Assembly: GCA_030248215.1 (NCBI GenBank)
Contig: JASANG010003711.1
Coordinates: forward strand, 434,001-498,000
Direction of reading: 5' to 3'
Origin: Enoplolaimus lenunculus
Taxonomy: Eukaryota; Nematoda; Enoplea; Enoplida; Thoracostomopsidae
Length of the DNA stretch: 64,000 bases
Shown here: positions 39,405 to 50,894 of the stretch, piece after piece
How positions within the stretch are numbered: the stretch's first letter is position 1
Layout: every line of letters begins with the position of its first letter
The notes under the pieces: model-generated
Databases searched by the model: none
Told to the model about the DNA's origin: nothing
Seen by the model: only the letters and a program-made list of their open reading frames with translations
Translations under genes and position numbers: made by a program

Positions 39405-39695
39405 AGTGTGGACGGTTCAAGGACGACCTTGTTGAAAAATAAGGCATCTAAATATGTGAGACATGCTTGTCTGTAACGTACACATGCAATATAGTGCAGT
39501 GCATTGTATGTATGCTAGCGGACATTATATCGTCGACGTATAGTCGACGATAGAAGCAGTTGAAAAGGCGGGTTACGTGGCGCAGTGGTAGAGTGCTTGC
39601 CTAGGTTCTATGGTCGCTGTTTCGAAATTACCCGTAACCCGCTTTTCAATCTGTTTAATAAGAACGCCTAAAGTCTTGGTTCCTGCCTAAAGTGA
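39405..39695 (+). repeat. tRNA-like SINE unit, tandem copy 2
   Basis: Starts GTGTGGACGGTTCAAGGACG, contains ACGTGGCGCAGTGGTAGAGT (box A-like, about 39578) and TGTTTCGAAATTACC (box B-like), and ends GTCTTGGTTCCTGCCTAAAG. The tRNA-like part is bracketed by GCGGGTTACG and CGTAACCCGC, a perfect 10-bp pairing like an acceptor stem, but anticodon and T stems do not pair, so it is not a functional tRNA. Confidence 0.65.
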
Positions 39696-42164
39696 CAATC
39701 TTTTAGAGTTATAAACCGACGATCTGCCACTGAGTTACACAGCCAGCTTCTTGATCCGCATTTGTTGTCGGTTATATTTCGACACGTATACTGTCCGCGT
39801 GTTTTGTACTGACATTTACTCGACGTGTGTCTGGTTGGCGACTGCGAAGTCAAAAGGTCTGCATTCGCTACCAATTCGACATTGATTGACAGGTTTCATT
39901 TTACACATGGAAACAACCATCGCCCCAACTTGACGATAACATGTTTCAGCAATGATTACTAAAGCTGTTTTAGCTGCATTGCTGTCGAACTGTCATTAAA
40001 AATAAATACGTATTATTTTGGTGGTATATATTGGTTGTCGAACGTTGCAGCCTCCTGCGTGTGAATTTGTTCAGGTAAGCTTTGTTAAGTTTCGACTTGC
40101 AAATAGATATAAAATCTCAAAATGGAACTAAAATCTGCTACAATACGAGCAGTTCAATAACAGGAGAGGGCTTTTGCAGGAATTCCGACCTGAACTGGAT
40201 TTGCTGCTGAACAATTTCTGGTATAGGTTTCGGTAGAGCATCTTTAATGAAATTTTGATGCTCGAGATAGTACCGGGCTCTCCATGTAACCTCCCCTACA
40301 CAGCCAAGTTCCCTCACTTACGGCTTGCTCTCAGATGGATGCCTTTCTCAGTTAAAGTGGGCTTAGCTTACTCTTTTGAATAGTATGCAAAATGCACAGT
40401 AGTATGAGTGATGTGAACTCTCTTTTATTACTGAACTGTTTCTTCTTGTATTCTGGCGGAAATTCAATTTCTGTTTGTACTAACATTAGTTAGGAACATA
40501 CTTTGCTTATGTCAGTCGCGATAAGTATAGGTACGTATTTGTTGTTGATCATTCTGAATATATATGTATGATTAAAATGCGTAGTAAACAAAAATACCTG
40601 AGCCTGATGCTTACAAAAGGTGAGGTATGCAGTATATACTTACTTTACAGCATTTAATATTGGGGAATGTGGATTACCGGAGCCGGACGTGATTTTTCTA
40701 CCGCTTCCGGATAGCTGATCAGACGTGGGCTTTACAAAAAACAGATTTACTGGAATAATAAATGTTATTAGTGTTTCAGATCAAAAAGCAATATTCTAAT
40801 TTTATTAACTTTCTAGATTATTTGAGCTTATGAACAACTTGGTAGTGTTGCGTTATATTCTGAAGCAAGGTATTGATATATCGGGTTTTGCAAAATGTAA
40901 GGTTAGGATTCGGCAAGTAACATCAATTCATTAGGATTCGGTAAAATAATGGATTATGTACCACCTTGATAGTATACATTTTACAGATGTTCCGGGTCAA
41001 AGGTCATTTAATTAACTTGTTACGTAACTTTAAATTAATTTTATAAGCGGAATTTCTAGTAGCTTATGCTTTGAATTACCAAGGAGCTTATACTTTTAAT
41101 TAGTACGACAACGAAAGTATGAGACTCGAATACTAAAGCTGAATATATATATATATAACATTGTAAGTTCGTACGTGTTGCTGCAAGTTGTACCGGCATT
41201 TCAAGTGTAGATTCAGGCCCGAGGTCGAGACGCGGGCGTTGGCACAGAGAATCTGCTGCGGGGTACCTCTAATATATTTATTTTTTGGAATTGCACATAT
41301 CTGTTTTTTGTTACTGCGTATTATGTTTTATTGTAACTTTGTCCCGCAACATGAAATAAGGTATATAAACACTTTGCATTTTCTCCGGGGAAGCGAAAGG
41401 AAACGGTGCTGCGCATATGTTGTTGAGTGTCTGACAGCAGATGGTGACAGAACCAAAAACGTAGAAAACCCCAAAAATATGCGAGTCACAAGATTGTATG
41501 CCAAAGATGCGACAAGTAAACGTAGTGAATTAGCAAAATCGTTAAAGTTTTGGTTGCTGATGTCTAACACCCAGGATAAAATAACACCAGGATAAAATAC
41601 GTAACAATTGTTCTTAAATTCTTGAAAGCGAAAAATTTGCAATGGTGAAAAAATAGCGGATTTATCACCGGAACCGGATAGTGAAAAATACCGGATTTTC
41701 CAACCGGAATTGAATTCCGGACTTTTGTACCCCGATTTCATTTTTGTGAAAATTGTGAAGCCGTGCTGTTCAGGAACTGTGCCATATGCGACTCCTCAGA
41801 TCACTCAAGAAAGAACTTTAGAAAGCGGCACGCGGCACCGTACGCCGAGTATAGCGCAACCCTTACAGTGTTGTATCTTTGATATTGTATCGTGCTCTGT
41901 AATAAACTAAAATAGTAGATCACAACAGATAGAAACATATGGGGTTTAGGATGAATCGAAATTAATTTCGCTCGATTTGGCAGTGGCAGTATACCGAGTG
42001 GGTGCTGTTGTATTAAAGTATAGTTTTTAATTTTTCTGAATGGGTCTAAAATATATTGTTCGTTGTTGCGGATGTACAACTCATTTTAACATATATAGTT
42101 GTTTTTTGTGATGTGTGCTTTGGTAACAAAGCAGGGGAGTAGCCATGATTTTATTTCATAGGTG
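39696..42164. other. Non-coding stretch with tRNA-like and CCGG-rich fragments
   Basis: A minus-strand tRNA-like segment (GGCTGTGTAACTCAGTGGCA) lies at about 39752-39730. Family K copy 2 is at 41585-41745. A 135-codon plus frame at 41188-41595 has no domain that I recognise. T/G-leaning plus strand. Confidence 0.4.
41585..41745. repeat. Family K CCGG-rich repeat, copy 2 (inverted)
   Basis: TCACCGGAACCGGATAGTGA, AAATACCGGATTTTCC and CCGGAATTGAATTCCGG, in the reverse orientation to 34345-34530. Confidence 0.6.
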
Positions 42165-42539
42165 TAGGGATGTGCCGATTAATCGGCATCGGTAATAATC
42201 GGCAGTTTTCGCCAGTATCGGTATCGGCATCGGCACTGCAAAATTATTGCCGATTCTTTGACGATACTTTTTGCACACAACAGTCAGTTGGAATGCTACC
42301 TATTTCGTTTCTGGGCGCAGATGAGTGTTTCTGATCAGGAAAACTGTCATCTCGCGTTTGTGTTTGAAAAAATTTATTGAAATGAACTGTAGTTATAAAA
42401 TTTTAATCGTTTATGATGGTTGGAGTTTAAGTTTTTATATAATGATGTAATGTAGTATCCTATTTGTTTATTAAACGTGGTGTACTAAAGTTAGAATCGG
42501 CATCGGTTCGACATCAGCTTTGGTATCAGCACATCGCTA
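42165..42539. mobile_element. TIR element with TAGGGATGTGCCGAT ends
   Basis: Left TAGGGATGTGCCGATTAATC, right reversed TAGCGATGTGCTGATACC. Sub-terminal CGGCATCGG repeats at both sides. About 375 bp with no coding. GGGATGTGCCGAT-type ends are seen in hAT-related elements of other animals (recalled), but I could not find a matching 8-bp duplication. Confidence 0.55.
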
Positions 42540-43460
42540 ATGTATAAATTGTATGTAAACCGTTTTGCTGAGAGAGTGTTGACAATACGACAATGTTGTT
42601 AGCTCAACAATCCATTAAGTTATACTAAAGCCTGCTGATCGATTCGTACTGTTTTGTGTCCCCGGATATTTCGAAAAGGGACACATCTCCTGGTCCCGTT
42701 TTGTATATGCCAATGTAATAAAGATAATGTGCATTGGAAATACTGGCTGTCTTAGTTTTGTTCACGAAAGATATATTAATAATTTATTGTTTGAGAGTTG
42801 CTTGGCTGGTTTGTCCGCTAAAAAGATGTGAGTGCCATCTGTTCTATTCGATTCATGTTAGCCGTGTACAAGGCGTGCGCCTCTTTCTATTGAAGTGACT
42901 TTTGGAGTTTTTGTATGTAATTATTGGCTTTTTTAAGTATACGCTTATATTTGTCAATTTTGGAGTTTCAGTGGTTATTACTAGATGAATTTTTGGATAC
43001 GTTCAGCAGTAAGTTACGTACGATTGTTTTAATGAAACTACATGAATTGAGCAAAACTCGCACATCCCTACTACGTTTTTTAATCAGTCTAGTTAAACAG
43101 TCCAACGTTATAAAGCACAAACCTGTAGTTTGGCTCACTTACTTTGTTCTAGTCGTCGATTTCAGTATTACAAGCTTATAAAGCCTAATTATCGAGTAGC
43201 TAACTAATTTGTAAGTGTGGGAATTTTAATTACAATAATATTTAGTCATGTTCGTTAAAATATTCTATATCCCTAGGGTTCACAACACTTAATCGTACAG
43301 GAAACCCGGAGGTATAAGATAATAGTTTTACTGTCACCGCTTGCATACCAAACATTAATTATCAAGGAAGGAACCAAACTGTGAAGAACATATATATCGT
43401 AGGCCAACAATCTGCTATTCAGTCCAATTAATAATTGATCTAGGAAAATTTCCTATTTTA
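42540..43460. other. Non-coding stretch
   Basis: No gene or repeat could be supported. An 85-codon plus frame at 42924-43181 has no recognised domain. Confidence 0.35.
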
Positions 43461-43645
43461 TGTAATAGCAGTTTGGCCTGGGCCAAACTGCTATTGAACG
43501 TATAGACCATTGAGATTTGATTGTTTGACAGACATATTATCGTTAACCAATCAACGTTGGACTTCATTCGCTATTTGGCCTAGGCCAATCTGCTATTGGC
43601 CTAGGCCAATCTGCCATTGGCTTCGAAAAGCACATTGGCCTCGGC
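43461..43645. repeat. Hairpin minisatellite GGCCTAGGCCAATCTGCTATT
   Basis: A perfect-looking hairpin at about 43463-43494 (AATAGCAGTTTGGCC and its inverse). Then at 43574-43645 tandem units of about 21 bp, each centred on the palindrome TTGGCCTAGGCCAA, with variants TTGGCTTCG and TTGGCCTCGGCCAA. Confidence 0.75.
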
Positions 43646-44070
43646 CAATTGCCCTACGACATACATACTATGTTTTTAAACAGAAACCGGAATTCAGGTT
43701 GCACTTTGATATAAGGTTTATATTTGTATGGTAATTTCGTTTCATGCGTCTGTCTATAGATTTTAGATATGTGGGCACTTTTGTTTAATCAAATATATAC
43801 ATCTTTCTGTTTATTAATTTAATGGTTCAAAATCAATGCATATACCTTCACCGAGGTAATTAGGGTCATATTTCTAGATTGCAGTTTCTTATTAAAAATC
43901 GTTTATATGTTTATAAACTACGTAAAGTACAATACGCATTATATTAGCCTGTATATACTTTTTGGTACATACGTGTGTAAGAATGAAATGAAAACTGAGA
44001 GGCGGTTGTGGTCTGCTGCATTTGTTGAAGTTTTGTTTCGGCTAGAAACTGCAGTCTCAGGCTATTTTCT
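43646..44070. other. Non-coding stretch
   Basis: Nothing recognised. Confidence 0.35.
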
Positions 44071-44232
44071 CAGGCCCATAGCCAGCTTACCTTGTTGTTA
44101 ATGGGGCTAAAAAATTTTTAGGAGGAACATATAAAAGTTTATTTGACTTGCAAGCAGGTTTGAAAATTTTCTAGGGGGCCAAAATTGTCCAGGGAGGGCT
44201 GAGTCCCATGGCCGACCTTGGGTACGGGTCTG
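44071..44232. mobile_element. Family H TIR element, copy 2
   Basis: Left CAGGCCCATAGCCAGCTTAC, right reversed CAGACCCGTACCCAAGG. Interior AAAATTTTCTAGGGGGCCAA shared with 20452-20615. About 162 bp. Confidence 0.68.
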
Positions 44233-44375
44233 TATGTTCTGTACAAACAAAACCATTATGTAGGTGACATATTGTGACGGTAAGTATATAAGTTTGTTGC
44301 GAATGACAAACAAGCAATTTCACCTGGCGTTCAGATTTTTTTCTCTGTGTTTTTATTTTTAATCAATCCTGTTGC

Positions 44376-44549
44376 CACTGGCGGATCCATGGGGGGCCAT
44401 AGCGGCCGTGGGCCCCCCAACAGCATCTCGACAAAAATTATATAGCAATTTTGTGACAATAGTTCGTGGTTTGTGTGTGGGTCAAAAATAAGTTTATTAC
44501 CTGTGAAATTTTTGCCCCCCCACATTTTGAGATCCTGGATCCGCCACTG
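44376..44549. mobile_element. Family D hAT-like MITE, copy 3, with 8-bp target duplication
   Basis: Ends CACTGGCGGATCC and GGATCCGCCACTG. Flanking 8-mers CCTGTTGC (44368-44375) and CCTGTTGT (44550-44557) differ at one base. It is in the reverse orientation to 25971-26147, with the same interior AAAATAAGTTTATTACC. Confidence 0.85.
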
Positions 44550-44759
44550 CCTGTTGTTTATTATTTTAGATACGTAATACATGCTTGATAGGTACATAAA
44601 GCCCCTTCGTTTCATTGTAACACATGCCGGTCCTTTAAATCTTTCACCGCCGTCTTGTTTCGATGACAGCGGAGCAAATTAATTATACGTTCAAAAAAAG
44701 TTACTACAATTGCGCTTTCAACACGCAATGATAGTGTTGTTGGCTTTTATACAGTTTGT

Positions 44760-44930
44760 CTCACAGACATAAGCTTAGGTTCAGGTTTTGGCGTACGCTT
44801 AGGCTTAGGTTTCGGAAAACGTGTAAAGGCGAAGCCAAAACGTATGTTTAAGCCTTTACTGCGCCTATGTCTGAGCCTAAGACTTAACTTTAATGTGTGA
44901 AGGGAAGGGTACAAGAGCCGGATTATGTTT
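44760..44930. repeat. Family G TTAGGC-like array, copy near 44.8 kb
   Basis: AAGCTTAGGTTCAGG, GCGTACGCTTAGGCTTAGG, then inverse-oriented AAGCCTTTACTGCG and GTCTGAGCCTAAGACTTAAC, followed by GGGTACAAGAGCCGG. It shares the 3' flank with 60797-60830 and 10985-11022. Confidence 0.6.
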
Positions 44931-44998
44931 GGGATGTGATTGGATATCCTCTCGGTGTAATTTCCTGCGAAGAACGATATCCGTATCCGGTATCCGGT

Positions 44999-45375
44999 AC
45001 AGGGATGTGCGGACTCGGTTGAAAACCCAGAATGAGACCGAGACCTGACTACCGAGACCGGCTAAAAAGGTGTTGGTCTGGGTTAATTTTTGATCATCAT
45101 CGAAAAAAATGAAAATTTCCAAAATAAATTATTTTTAATGCTTTTTTCGTATTTTTGTGTTTTTACAGCTTTTTTGTGTTTTTTTTCAGAATACCTGCTC
45201 GGTGATTATTGTGTAACTATGAAATTTCATAATTTCACAAAAAAAATTTAATCATTAACCATCAATTAATTCAACAGGACAATTATACATTTGCAGAATC
45301 TTCCTCTTTTGGTCTCTGTTCCAAACCACCGAGACTCAAAAAAGCGAGACCGAGACCGGAGGTTTTCGAGCTTGG
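44999..45375. repeat. GAGACCGAGACCGG-rich degenerate element
   Basis: Begins CAGGGATGTGCGGACTCGG and carries GAGACCGAGACC motifs at both edges (45035-45062 and 45330-45365) around an AT-rich centre. Possibly a relative of the 42165 element. The ends are uncertain. Confidence 0.4.
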
Positions 45376-45569
45376 GAATTGGAAAACTGTGTAAGACATC
45401 GGAAATGGTACTTTTGTTCGCTCAAAAATATGTAGTTCCGTTGCGATCACGGTGCATCTGTAATTACAATTTACCGGAACCGCAATTTGAATAAATTACA
45501 GGAACAGAACCAGAAAATGACGAATACATGCCACTGAAAAATTTATTTCAACTTTTTTGCAATATTATT

Positions 45570-45841
45570 GGTGAAATAGCTGAAGTTGGAGATATTCACG
45601 CAGTTGAACGAAATAGCGTAAACTGCATCGCTTTGTTTATCTGTTTTAGATAAATATTTCGTAATGCTTATAGCATTGAGCGGTTGTATGGTTTGATGTT
45701 TTTAGGGTGAAATAGCTGAAGTTGGAGATATTCACGCAGTTGAACGAAATAGCGTAAACTGCATCGCTTTGTTTATCTGTTTTAGATAAATATTTCGTAA
45801 TGCTTATAGCATTGAGCGGTTGTATGGTTTGATGTTTTTAG
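45570..45841. repeat. Perfect 136-bp tandem duplication
   Basis: Units 45570-45705 and 45706-45841 are identical by eye, each starting GGTGAAATAGCTGAAGTTGG and ending GATGTTTTTAG. No coding. Identity implies a recent event or an assembly artefact. Confidence 0.95.
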
Positions 45842-46825
45842 ATATTAAACTCAAATGCGGTTCGATTCATTCATCGAAGCATTATATATAATTGTTCTTG
45901 CGTGTGTTGATTGGTACACTGCTTGAACGTAATGTACTTATTTTAAATTAAACATCTATTATTGAGCGTTGCTTTTGGAAACAGCAGGAAACTTGATATG
46001 AATGTATTTAGGGGCTTAGCAAGACACGGTGGAACATTTATATAACCGTGGCTTTTTGTTTCATTCGTGAGAATTTGTCCGATATTACTTATTGCTTTCC
46101 CCTTGGTTTTGGATCAGCTGCACAGCCTTTGCGTATATTTACACGCAAAGCATGGTAATTTGGTGCTGTGCACAGTATATATAGGATTAAATAGTGCCAT
46201 TGGCTTGCATAATTAATGTTTATTACGTTTTTCAGGTTTTTTCCATCTGTATCACCGAGACGTTTATTCATTTTTTTGTTGCTTTAGCACTAGAATCGGG
46301 GAAACTAGCCAGCCGCCGCCATGTGCATTGAGAGAAAGAGAGCGTTTTGAACAGTTTTTGATCAAATCCAAATGATCAATTGAGCTGCGTTTCAGTTATA
46401 TGTTGTGATCGCGTTTGGGGCGTGTTTTAGAGCCGTATATAGGCCTTTTTGAGGGTTTTTTTACTGTTTAGAATGGGTATTTGGTCGTAAACACTTTGCA
46501 CAGTGAAGTCTTTAGGGCCACCTTGAGATATTTTAGGCCTAGGGCGCTAATATCCTTGTGAATCATCGCGTATTTAACAACTTGAACTATAAACATTGTC
46601 TTGTAATGCTTACTTATTATTTTAGTTATATTTTAAATTGACTGATGTTTATTTATTAACCAGGCAAAACGTGTAATTTGATCAGACAGAAAAAATCGAA
46701 TATAAAATCAAATTTAGCCGTGAAAGGATTAGGGGAGGTCATGTGAAGCCCAAATATGCAAAAATTTTCGAAATCGAACCATTTTACTACGATTGGGTTG
46801 TATACGGACGTAACGTACGTATACA
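45842..46825. other. Non-coding stretch
   Basis: No feature supported. Strongly T over A and G over C on the plus strand. Confidence 0.4.
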
Positions 46826-47280
46826 ACCCACAGTGGGAAGTGGGTAAGGATTTTTTATACGACCCGCGCTTTACCTTCTAAAACAAGAATTTTTTACCCG
46901 CGGGTATACTCGCGCACAAAAGATCTACACAGCCACGACCCACCTTTTACTCGCGTCTGATGTAGTGAAGTCAAACCAATATTTTACAGATCGTTGGTGA
47001 TTCGCGCTTTAATGAAGTTTTGCGATATAGCTTCAATCAGTTTTACAAATGAAATTCTACTATAAACAACAGAATTTCCAACCCAGCTAAATAAAGCACG
47101 GGCCGCATCTGACCAGAAATAAAACAGACAATAGCGTAAGTTTTCCACCTTAAAAAACTAATTTTTTACCCGCGTGATAGAAATCTTTACCCGCTTGCAT
47201 AGCCCGCCTGAAATTCTTCACCCGATCCGCGTTTACCCGCGCAGGTAAGGGCGGGCACCCGCGGGCAATGTCCGACTCTG
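46826..47280. mobile_element. Family I element, copy 2 (TACCCGCGGGTA)
   Basis: TTTTTTACCCGCGGGTATAC at the left, TTTACCCGCGCAGG and GGGCACCCGCGGGCAATG at the right, with TTTACCCGCTTGCATAGCCC between. It has the same arrangement as 32275-32695. Confidence 0.6.
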
Positions 47281-47762
47281 ATACCAACATGGCCAAATGC
47301 TCAATTACAGCAGCTTAGAAACAGAATATAAATTTTCTTCGTAATTTGGCAAGTTCAGCTGTGTACGTATATATAATATATGTGGTTATGATCGCGACCT
47401 ATATAATTGTTACGGTTTGAAAATAACAACAAAGTGCAGATGTTGAAAAACATATTTGTTGACGATTTATAATTTTCTAGTAGTATATATTCTTTAAAAT
47501 AATACGTGAGGAAAATATGCTAGCACCTTCGGTCGCCACGAAGGCTGGGTTTGGCTGTTGTGAATTTGTTGAGCAAAAAACAAATCTTCGGATGTTTGTT
47601 ATTCAGATTGAATAATGTTAAAAACAAAGCGATGAATGCGCCTTCCTTGGTTGCTAGCTTAAGACGCTGTCTTTTTGAACTTGTTGGTGAAATAAACTTA
47701 ATTGAAGATAGGTAGTGACTTAATCTGCTGTATATTAGATTTTCCTTATCCAGAAGCGAAAT
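47281..47762. other. Non-coding stretch
   Basis: Nothing recognised. An 89-codon minus frame at 47520-47789 runs into the next element and has no domain. Confidence 0.35.
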
Positions 47763-48067
47763 CGGCGGAAGTACGGAATCTGGGCCCACTATGATTTTAA
47801 TAGTGTAAACACGAAAAGGTTGGACGAGGAAGTATCTATCATTCGCATGATCGTTAAATATAAACTTTACTAGGTTTATTTCTTAAACAAATTTGCCGTC
47901 TGTACATGTTTTATATAGTAAAAAGTTGAAAGTTTAAGGGCCATAAGTATTGTACCGGAGCCCCCTCAGCGCTAAATATGGAACCGCTGAACTTAGTGCG
48001 TTCAAATCTATAAAATGAACTGTTTTTATTAAATTCCTAGGCGGGTCCATATTCCGTACTTCCGCCG
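47763..48067. mobile_element. Small TIR element with perfect 6-bp target duplication
   Basis: Left CGGCGGAAGTACGGAATCTG, reversed right CGGCGGAAGTACGGAATATG: about 25 bp with two mismatches. CGAAAT flanks directly on both sides (47757-47762 and 48068-48073). 305 bp, non-coding. No second copy was noticed in the window. Confidence 0.85.
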
Positions 48068-48073
48068 CGAAAT

Positions 48074-50544
48074 CTAACTTCGATGGTTTATTTTTCGTGA
48101 TTTTCAAGTTATATATACTATACGAATTAAACCTTTTTCATTTTTATCGTCATTAATTGAACAAGTGACTTTAGAAAGGTTTCTTAAAGAATAGTAAATT
48201 TAAAAAACGACCAAAGTTTAATACTGCTGGAATTTTTAATTCGCATAAAAATTTACCGGAACCGGAAGGCGAAAAAATGTCGGAACCGGAATTCCAGTTA
48301 TATACATCCTGGTTAATATTTTAGTCGTTTTGTTGTGTGACGGTCATAACCAAGCCTAATCCTTAGGTATACGTATATACACACCACTGTATACACAGTG
48401 TTGAGTATTGAGAGTTGTCTCTTGAGCTCAGTATACATATACATTTAGTTTTGTTTTATGTAAATTATATTTTTTGTAGTAAAAAAAAGGTTTATTTGAA
48501 AGCTTTGAGCTTTGGAGACTCGGCGATCATTTGAAAATGAATATTTGATTGGCAGATCAAGGATTTTGTGTATTTATATTCTTGTTTACAAAACCAGTCA
48601 AGTTTGGACAGTTTGTTGACTTAGTAGTAGTAGAAGAGAACGGCGATGACAAAGCTGCTATCCAATGCTTTATTACTACTGTGCTGTTTAGGTTAAATAT
48701 AATTGCCGGGTTAAACTTTTCAGACCGAAGCCAGTTTGATGACCGATATTTTGTTTTACGGTGTAAGATATACGAATATACGTATGGTTTAATTGTAGGT
48801 TGTGTGCCAGACAAAATGAGTCGGATGAATGTTACTCGTTTATAAAACAAATAATCAACCCTTTCTCCGTTTGTGCCTCGTTTCCTATTTTGTGTTTAGA
48901 AAGAAAAGTTGTGTAATTGAAAAAAACCTATTTGTGTGTATAATCAAACGCGAGGCAGAGGTTAGCTGAGGAAACTTGCTAAGTTGAAAATTTCAGAAAA
49001 ATTAACGAGTCTCTTGTATGGTTTCACCAGCATTAAACAGTTAAGGTTTAGGGTTAGATAAAGGCTCAGCCAGGTGAAGGCTTAGGTATTGGTGACAAGC
49101 CTTAGGGGACAAGAGGCTGCTTCAATGATATCAGGAATGTGTACCAGTTAACCGGTGTCATCTGAGCATTGTGAAACCGTTGAACGAGATGCAGCCAAAA
49201 TCGAAGTTTTATGTTTATCAGAAAAACTTGGTTAAATGCCGTTGTTTTGGTTTTCAAAATACAAATATCTGCACATTTGAATCGGTGCGGATGATTTTTA
49301 TGCTTTTGTTCAAAGTGTTTGCCACGCGGGCGCAACCAAATGCGAGGCTCAAGTGAGCCATGTGTCCCGTCTAATGACTTTTAGAAATCAAGTAGACCCA
49401 AAACAAACCATGTATTTTTAAGTAATTGATATGGTACTTGCCAAACGAGAATCCTGGTTTCACCGATGATGTGCCTTGGCTTATTACACATTTTTAACCC
49501 GAGATTGTGTATTACGGTTTAGCGCTATCATGGAGTTTACTCTCAAAATTTTTTGAATATGCCACTGATGTAGCATAAGCGCAGCCCGTCTTCATGACCG
49601 TTTTAGGGTCTGCTTGTTAATACATGATGCTGTTTTCTTTATCTACCAATCGTTTGTGCTTCTTTTATATTTAACTTTCAAATTTGGTTGTTACTTTTGT
49701 ACACTATTTATATCAAAATTGTAATATTCCCAAAGGTTTTTCTGTAACCAAACAGTCTGACAAAACGTACCATTGGGTAAAGCATACACACACATACACA
49801 ACGATTTCTTTAGTAATGTGTTTAATGTTTTACCCGCAGCGATGTTTTTTTGTTTGGGAAACGAAATTTGAACAGCACACATAACTAAATTATGCGTCAA
49901 TAGGCGATGGCATCGGCGAAAATTGAAACCTAGCCGAAAATTGCAGAGACAGTATATCCAAAAGGGGTGGAGGGGTAGCCAAACTTTTGGAAAAAGGTCA
50001 TGATTTAAAAAAATTTGAAGGGGTACTTGTGGTTCCAACTTGAAAAGTTGCTAAAAATCCGTCTACAAAAACGGTAAAAAGAATTTGGTTATTGGCGACG
50101 CCTGTGCTAGCAAGCAAACGTGAGTGGCTGGTCCAGTATTTGACACTATCTTAAATTTTGGGCTGTTTGTTGCCAAGGGAGGCGGTTACGATACGACCCC
50201 TGTACGTGTAACTCTCTCTTGGTTGGTACCGACGTTGGAAATGACAGCGCAAAACTACTGTCATCTCGTTTTGTACGACTGATGGCGAATGACGTTAAAA
50301 CAGCCTGCCTGCCGCTTAGGCTCCAGCAGCGCTTTTTTTCTTAGGTTTTCTATTTTTTCATGGTTGTCAGAGTTTCATGTACGTTCAGTTATGAAACAAA
50401 CACGATTTTGTGTAGCGATAAAGGTGTATTTTTCGTTAGTTTTGTATGTCGTGTCGTCAACAGTTGTTTGCTTCAGCAAGTAGCAAGTCACCTGTGTTGT
50501 CCCAAGAGCTGTCTGTTGCTTTGCACTGTCACGTAGGGTAGGGT
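48074..50544. other. Non-coding stretch
   Basis: A CCGG-rich family K fragment is at about 48250-48305 and a TTAGGGTTAG-like array fragment at about 49040-49095. Frames of 97-115 codons occur on both strands (48549-48850, 49691-50038), but none has a recognised domain. Confidence 0.4.
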
Positions 50545-50776
50545 ATCATGACAATTCTTCGTCCGAAAGTTCGACGACCGACAACTTGTAACCGAATATC
50601 TCGATATCTCATCGACCCCAGCAACTCGTCGCCCAACAGTACGAACGACAAATAGTCGACCCGATAATTTGTCGCCCTGTTTCCGTTTATATGCGCTGGA
50701 TTTACGAGAGGTTCCGGTAACAATGGGTCGGTTACGCGTCATGTCAGTCGACGGGTTGTCGGACGAATTGTCGTAG
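50545..50776. mobile_element. Family F TIR element, copy 2
   Basis: Left CATGACAATTCTTCGTCCG, reversed right CTACGACAATTCGTCCGAC. Interior CAACTTGTAACCGAATATC resembles CAACTTGTAATCCGAAATT of the copy at 12354-12541. No hexamer array inside this copy. Confidence 0.65.
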
Positions 50777-50894
50777 TTTTGTCTTCTGCACTTGCCCAGT
50801 ATCTTGTTCATTACAAAAGGCAGAAATAAGTACTTACAAATTGGAATAGTTGTGAACGAAAAATTGAAAAGTTGTTGTGTAAATATGATACATC

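Noticed and set aside
39570-39645. Functional tRNA gene
   Set aside because: Box A-like and box B-like sequences and a 10-bp outer pairing exist, but the anticodon and T stems do not pair and the unit is repeated with flanks, so it is SINE-like.
41188-41595. Plus-strand 135-codon frame
   Set aside because: Starts at a non-ATG codon in this reading, runs into a CCGG-rich repeat and shows no domain. Length is within chance for this composition.
47520-47789. Minus-strand 89-codon frame
   Set aside because: Its start lies inside a TIR element and it has no domain.
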